Positions 6,936 through 10,813 of a stretch of 10,813 nt of DNA are shown piece after piece. The notes under the pieces are model-generated. The model did no database searches, had not been told where the DNA came from, and saw only the letters and a list, made by a program, of their open reading frames with translations. Source of the stretch: Cephalothrix spiralis (Eukaryota > Nemertea > Palaeonemertea > Archinemertea > Cephalotrichidae). The translations under genes and the position numbers were made by a program. Position 1 is the stretch's first letter; each line of letters starts with the position of its first letter. The stretch spans positions 1 to 10,813 of the forward strand of contig JAUCNG010392368.1 of the NCBI GenBank assembly GCA_032353305.1, given 5' to 3'.

Positions 6936-7745
6936 TATGCCTAGAAATTGCAGGCTTCTAATTAACAAGTAAATATACATTAATAGGATACAGTACATAC
7001 GGTTTATGACATATATAGTATATAGAGTATAAATATAATATTATGGAATATATAAATGACAAGTGTGTATATAAAATCTAGCATGTCAATGTACAGTGTA
7101 TGTACATAACAACATTACAAACAATCATAATTCAAAAATACGACTTTTTTACTTCGGCCTAAGAAACGGCTTACAGCAGTTAGAGCAGAATTGGGACTCG
7201 CACCGGCAAAACATTGATAAAAAAGGTCATATGTTCGAATTTGATTGAGGTTTATAACAAATATTATTATAAATACTATTTTTTCTTATAAATATAAAGG
7301 GTGCCATTAATTATAAGATTTAAAAAATTAAATAATTATTTTGCAATAAAATATAAATTATAGATAAACAATTAGGAAACGGTATGCCTGAAAAGTGTAA
7401 ACTAATATAAATTGCTTAAGGACGGCTAGTTTTAAACTATATGATAATTCAAAAATATACTTTAAGTTGATTTCTTAAAAGATATTCATTATTCATTAAA
7501 AATAAATTTTTGACGTTTTCATTTAAGTTTTGATTTGATATAAAATAATGAATATTTATATTTGATAATAACTTAATGAGGAAATAGTAGTCACGATTAA
7601 AAATGAAAATGGTTTATAATAAATATATGATACCGTAGTTTATGCCTAGAGAAGAAACATGCCATACAAAACAAATTTTAAGGCTATAGTTACTCCATTA
7701 AATTAGACGCTCTTTAATATCGTCTTTATATTTATGCACAAATAA
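6936..7745. other. Very AT-rich intergenic stretch, nothing recognised
   Basis: The stretch is simple AT-rich sequence with runs of 'atata' around 6960-7080. There is no gene, no clear inverted repeat and no usable open frame. Confidence 0.5.
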
Positions 7746-7749
7746 AATA

Positions 7750-8173
7750 TTGGGCATTAAAATCCAGCGTTAACATCGTCACATAAAATCGCTGTTTTTT
7801 GGCGTTCTTTCTTTAAAAATAACCCCGAAAGGATATCACTTTTCTGATCTGAGAAACTGACTGTACACTTCATAATATGACAATGCAAAAATTCATTTTT
7901 TAAACTGCCGTGTGACTTATAATCATTGAGCTGTAGCGAGCGGAAAAACGTTAACATCGTCAGAAAAAATTATAACTCTTTCTGGCGACGTTACCTTACT
8001 ACAGCTCAGTGATTACAAATTGCACGGCGTTTTTATTACTCATCAATGAATTTTTCGTTGTCACTTAAGTAAGTGTACAGTCCATTTCTCAGATCTGACA
8101 AAAAATATGTAATTTTGGAGACATTTAAAAGAGAATGCAAAAAACTGCGATTTCCCTAAAGTTGAATGCCCAA
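7750..8173. mobile_element. Fold-back element with arms of about 200 bp
   Basis: The ends TTGGGCATT (7750) and AATGCCCAA (8173) are flanked by TA. The two halves are imperfect reverse complements almost to the centre near 7960; shared blocks include gacTGTACACTT, GAATTTTT, gagctgtag and cgttaacatcgtcag. The 66-codon minus-strand frame at 7757-7957 lies wholly in the left arm and is not a gene. This is a non-autonomous DNA transposon of palindromic type. Confidence 0.75.
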
Positions 8174-8188
8174 TATATACATAGTTCA

Positions 8189-8500
8189 CGTAATGGATCG
8201 AGTGCCATTGAAAGAGTAACAACACGAGTAATTTTTATATATTGAATTTTACGAGTGACAGTATCTTTTTATGGCACGCGACCTATTGCGTATGGGTTGT
8301 ATTGCACGAAAGACCAACATATATCAAGGATAAATGTGCAATCATACAAAGTCAATACTAAATGGGTCACGTGCCATAAAAGAGTTACACCACGAGTCGC
8401 AGACTGGGTGCCATATTGAAACTAACGAGTGCCTGTAACTTCTTATGGCACGCGACCCATTTAGTATAGACTGTATTGTGCACGAAAGACCAACAGATAT
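8189..8500. repeat. Two tandem palindromic units, period about 175 bp
   Basis: Unit 2 has arms at 8355-8397 and 8425-8467 that share atactaaatgggtc, cgtgccataa and gttaca. Unit 1 has weaker arms at about 8189-8229 and 8251-8290 of the same family. The same sequences recur in direct order: atggcacgcgacc at 8271 and 8445, and gcacgaaagaccaaca at 8304 and 8480. So a hairpin unit was duplicated in tandem and then diverged. Confidence 0.7.
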
Positions 8501-8731
8501 ATCGGAAAGAGTACAACACAAGTGTATAGCATGTTTAAAAACCTGATTACGATGGTTTTTTATTGCCCCTTCACAAAAAATGATAAGGCAATTATTAATG
8601 AATTAATCTGAGATCGACATCCAAACAATAATTGGACTAAAATAAACAACAAATAAATAAAATCTCATGTTATGGAGACAGCGGTTGGCAGCATATACGG
8701 ACGGAGTTGAAATACTGATGATAAAAAGTGA

Positions 8732-8781
8732 TTAGTATTGTCCACCACGATTCAAAGGCTTGTGGAACCTCCCTCTGCGAG
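8732..8781 (-). CDS. Possible terminal coding exon of the neighbouring minus-strand gene
   Basis: A strong minus-strand acceptor (ttttatcttttgtttcag) ends at 8782. The following sequence, read in phase 1, gives a short basic tail (RRGRFHKPLNRGGQY) and a TAA stop at 8732-8734. An AATAAA lies on the same strand at 8559-8564, about 170 bases downstream. Phase 1 is exactly what the exon at 10493-10598 would hand on. Against it: the match is short, other exons may lie between, and another frame (phase 2) is open longer. No product can be named. Confidence 0.28.
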
Positions 8782-9012
8782 CTGAAACAAAAGATAAAAC
8801 AAAATTTAAACCCTAGGTAAAACCAAATTGTTACGACTGTTTTAAATAAGCCAAATGGCAATAAATAGCCAAATCTAATGGTATCGTATTTAACCATTAC
8901 TTAATTGTACTATTTGGAATTATTTCTGTAGACGCAATCGAAGTTGACTAAGCCACAAAAAATATTACACTAAAGACTGTGAATAGACTCAAGTAGTCAT
9001 CGTCTCTCATGT

Positions 9013-9076
9013 GCGGTGCAATTGGTAAAAGCGTCCAACTGTCAAACAGAGGATTGGAGGTAAGAGTCAACCGCGG
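9013..9076 (+). repeat. Degenerate tRNA-like sequence, possible SINE head
   Basis: The sequence has an A-box-like tgcaattggtaaaagc and, about 35 bases on, a B-box-like ggtaagagtca (8 of 11 positions as in GGTTCGANTCC with an AA in place of TC). GCGGT near the start can pair with ACCGC at the end. The cloverleaf is poor, so this is not a working tRNA gene. Confidence 0.28.
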
Positions 9077-9082
9077 ATTACC

Positions 9083-9213
9083 CTGATAAATGCGCGCCCC
9101 GAGTGTCCGTGCTATAAAATATATTGCGGATTTGAATTTAGCACTATCACTCGAAGTATGATAGTGCTAAATCAGATAAGCAAAGCACATAATTCTAATT
9201 TCGCATTTATCAG
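9083..9213. repeat. Fold-back element with a perfect inner hairpin
   Basis: The outer arms CTGATAAATGCG (9083-9094) and its inverse (9202-9213) enclose a perfect 13-bp stem, TTTAGCACTATCA (9137-9149), with its inverse at 9159-9171 and a 9-base loop. The sequence between matches only loosely. Confidence 0.65.
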
Positions 9214-9392
9214 AGTACTCGCGGAGCGCTTCTTATTCAATAAAATATTCAATCTGTTTGGATTTTATTTCGAATATTATTTTTAAAAGTAACCTCGAAA
9301 AAACTCTTATTGCATTTCGAGCTACTTTGGTCAGTTATTTTACATTATTTGCATTATACGTGTAAATGTGTCATAAAGCAATACTCGCACAT

Positions 9393-9612
9393 GTATTATA
9401 TCAAGTGCCTATAGTAAGAGGTGCTCCCATCTTAATATTACTTTGTATCAGATGATCTGTGGAGATGTTTTAGCACTTGGCCAATCAGCGATAAGTACTT
9501 ATATCGTAAAAGTATGAACCTGCATGAACTCTACACACGATTCCCAGATAATGCGCCACAGATGATAAGACAGATCATAGCACCTGATAGACTATATGCA
9601 CCTGATTATATA
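9393..9612. repeat. Imperfect fold-back element
   Basis: The left half, beginning atcaagtgcctatag, is inverted at the right end (ctatatgcacctgat), and the pairing continues inwards through aggtgct, gatctgt and catctgtgg blocks with gaps. It has about 220 bases and no coding frame. Confidence 0.5.
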
Positions 9613-9718
9613 TGATAAAATTAGTATTCACTAAATTGTATTCATTTTACTAGTACCATTTCATATTATAAACCCTATAAGCTGTTATCATATTAGAGAT
9701 AATTTAGCTATTATATAT

Positions 9719-10113
9719 CATTCCGATCTTCTTCGTTATCTGAACACTTATTGTATTCACCTATACTCCGGTACAAGAGCTAAACTTCATTGATTCTCAT
9801 TGCGATTCAGAATGTGTGACGCGATTGGTTAACGGTAATTCTATTAATATCCATGATATTGATCTGATATTGATCTTACGAGATAAATAATACAATCGCT
9901 CGAAGAATACCATAGCGTCGTGGCGTAGCTAGTAAAGGTGACGCTTTGGCATAAAAAATCCAAGATCGCGCGTTCCATTCCAGCCTGATCCTTAAACATT
10001 TTCACCAAAAAATCTCTCAAGTATTGATTTTAAAATGAAAATTCAATCGAATTTAGCTCATATCGTACCGGAGTGTATATGTGTGAATACAATAACAATA
10101 GGGGATCGGAATG
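9719..10113. mobile_element. Inverted-repeat element with ends CATTCCGATC
   Basis: The left arm (9719-9785) and right arm (10052-10113) share CATTCCGATC, ATTGTATTCAC, ACTCCGGTAC and GAGCTAAA in inverted order. No clear target duplication was found. A tRNA-like promoter lies in its right half. This is a MITE-like or composite element. Confidence 0.68.
9914..9986 (+). repeat. tRNA-derived SINE-like head with A and B boxes
   Basis: The A box TGGCGTAGCTAG (9921-9932) fits the Pol III consensus at nearly every base. The B box CGTTCCATTCC (9971-9981) fits GGTTCRANTCC at 9 of 11 positions, and the spacing of 38 bases is that of a tRNA. A stem ttgg/ccaa stands where the anticodon arm would be, with an enlarged A-rich loop. 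An acceptor stem is not evident, so this is a SINE or tRNA relic and not a functional tRNA. Confidence 0.48.
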
Positions 10114-10119
10114 TGTATG

Positions 10120-10490
10120 TATAATACCAATTTTCCACCTTTTCTTGTCCGTTACCATTTATTAATTGCCTATATGTCAAGTGAAACAATAATAAAAGTA
10201 TAACCTAATCGTCAAGGCATACATTCTTAATCGAAATCGCTTTTGGTATTAGTTTTTATTTACAACAGTGTTAAAAATAATGAACTCCGAATTTTAAATA
10301 TAATAAAAACGTTTTGGATTTTGTCCCGATTAACCCCATTTTATTTTAAAGAAAAACTATTACATCATGAATGTAATCACGGTTCTTTGTGAGATCGCGC
10401 GCGAAATCTCGCAAAAGTCTTTTATTAGACTACTCATTTCACGGTCCTAACCGAATGGCCAACAAGAGCCAATAAAATAATTTCATTCTC
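10120..10490. other. Intron or intergenic sequence, nothing coding recognised
   Basis: The stretch is AT-rich with a short near-palindrome (gagatcgcgcgcgaaatctc) at about 10391-10410 and a small hairpin (agtcttttattagact) after it. There is no supported exon. Confidence 0.45.
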
Positions 10491-10492
10491 AC

Positions 10493-10598
10493 CTTGCTCT
10501 CGTTCAAATTCAACATCACTAACGTCGGTGTCATCTGGAATGTTCCACTGCCCACGTGAATCTAAGGCGTCAGAATTATCAACACCTCGATCATCACC
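10493..10598 (-). CDS. Acidic coding exon of an unidentified second minus-strand gene
   Basis: The exon lies between a strong acceptor (ttgtatctgtttcag) and a good donor (CAAG|gtgaga). It is 106 nt, enters in phase 0 and leaves in phase 1. Only this frame is open; the other two meet stops at once or within twelve codons. Its 35 residues are strongly acidic and hydrophilic (GDDRGVDNSDALDS, later PDDTDVSDVEFERE), which looks like a disordered linker and not a folded domain. GC content is higher than in the flanks. I cannot name the protein. Upstream exons should lie to the right of the window; a phase-compatible terminal exon may be at 8732-8781. The gene would be a same-strand neighbour upstream of the PLD-like gene. 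Confidence 0.6.
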
Positions 10599-10652
10599 CT
10601 GAAACAGATACAAAATCGTTATTAAAAAGTACAAATGTTCGTAATCGTGCAT

Positions 10653-10728
10653 TATTCAAAATCGCGTCGTGAATGTCAATGTTACCGCATTCCGTTAACT
10701 TTTTCAAGACGCGAGCGATATTGAATAT
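10653..10728. repeat. Imperfect inverted repeat at the right edge
   Basis: Tattcaaaatcgcgtc at about 10654 is inverted, with a 4-base insertion, at about 10708-10728 (gacgcgagcgatattgaata). It lies in what should be the intron before the acidic exon. Confidence 0.45.
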
Positions 10729-10813
10729 AAGCTTAAACAAGGCGGTCGCCGTATGACCAGATTCACTCGCGTACCAGTCGCCAATATACGTAGAAAAGCG
10801 CCCCCAGCGGTAT

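Noticed and set aside
7757-7957. 66-codon minus-strand frame
   Set aside because: It lies entirely in one arm of the fold-back element at 7750-8173.
8670-8897. 75-codon minus-strand frame read straight through
   Set aside because: Its first half is intron-like upstream of a strong acceptor at 8782. Only the part after the acceptor is considered, and in another phase.
10797-10811. GC-rich motif resembling a CTCF site
   Set aside because: It is one base short of the consensus core and a single motif proves nothing.
10683-10813. Long open minus-strand frame reaching the right edge
   Set aside because: Its only reasonable donor (GCG|gtaaca) would leave phase 1, but the next exon needs phase 0. 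Part of it is an inverted repeat. It may still be an exon of another form.

Overview
The window reads as animal nuclear DNA, probably from an invertebrate. It is AT-rich, its genes are split into short exons by GT-AG introns, and it is crowded with short inverted-repeat transposon remnants. No bacterial gene, rRNA gene or CRISPR array is visible. I could not fix the species. The repeat that begins CAGGGTGTCTA and is rich in 'ccctgac' is a type I associate with aquatic invertebrate genomes, but that is only a hint.

The main gene lies on the minus strand and leaves the window on the left. Four coding exons can be read directly: 4400-4453 (start codon and signal peptide), 3488-3595, 2112-2229 and 423-665. 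Their splice phases agree at every junction (0, 0, 1, then 1 out). They encode about 174 residues, the N-terminal half to two thirds of a secreted phospholipase D of the sphingomyelinase D type. This is the family of the spider dermonecrotic toxins, tick and mite homologues and bacterial PLD, built on a GDPD-like TIM barrel. All catalytic residues expected in this part are present: two histidines, the E-x-D pair, the D-x-K pair, and the cysteines of the HGxPCDC loop. The C-terminal part is off the left edge, so activity and substrate choice cannot be judged.

The introns hold several repeats. Intron 3 (666-2111) has a MITE with hAT-like ends, invaded by a perfect 63-bp-arm hairpin element flanked by a 10-bp duplication, and a PIF/Harbinger-type MITE that starts 11 nt inside the intron. 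Intron 2 (2230-3487) has an orphan plus-strand reading frame faintly like a GNAT acetyltransferase and a retroelement-like poly(A) end. Intron 1 (3596-4399) has a 46-bp tandem repeat and a TA-flanked MITE. Intron 4 holds a second, decayed Harbinger-type copy.

From about 4460 to 7745 I see no convincing gene, only relic repeats and AT-rich sequence; the promoter and 5' UTR of the PLD gene should lie here or beyond. From 7746 to 10113 several unrelated fold-back elements stand almost end to end, one of which contains a tRNA-like Pol III promoter. At the right edge a second minus-strand gene shows one acidic coding exon (10493-10598). A possible terminal exon at 8732-8781 has a matching splice phase, but I could not name its product.
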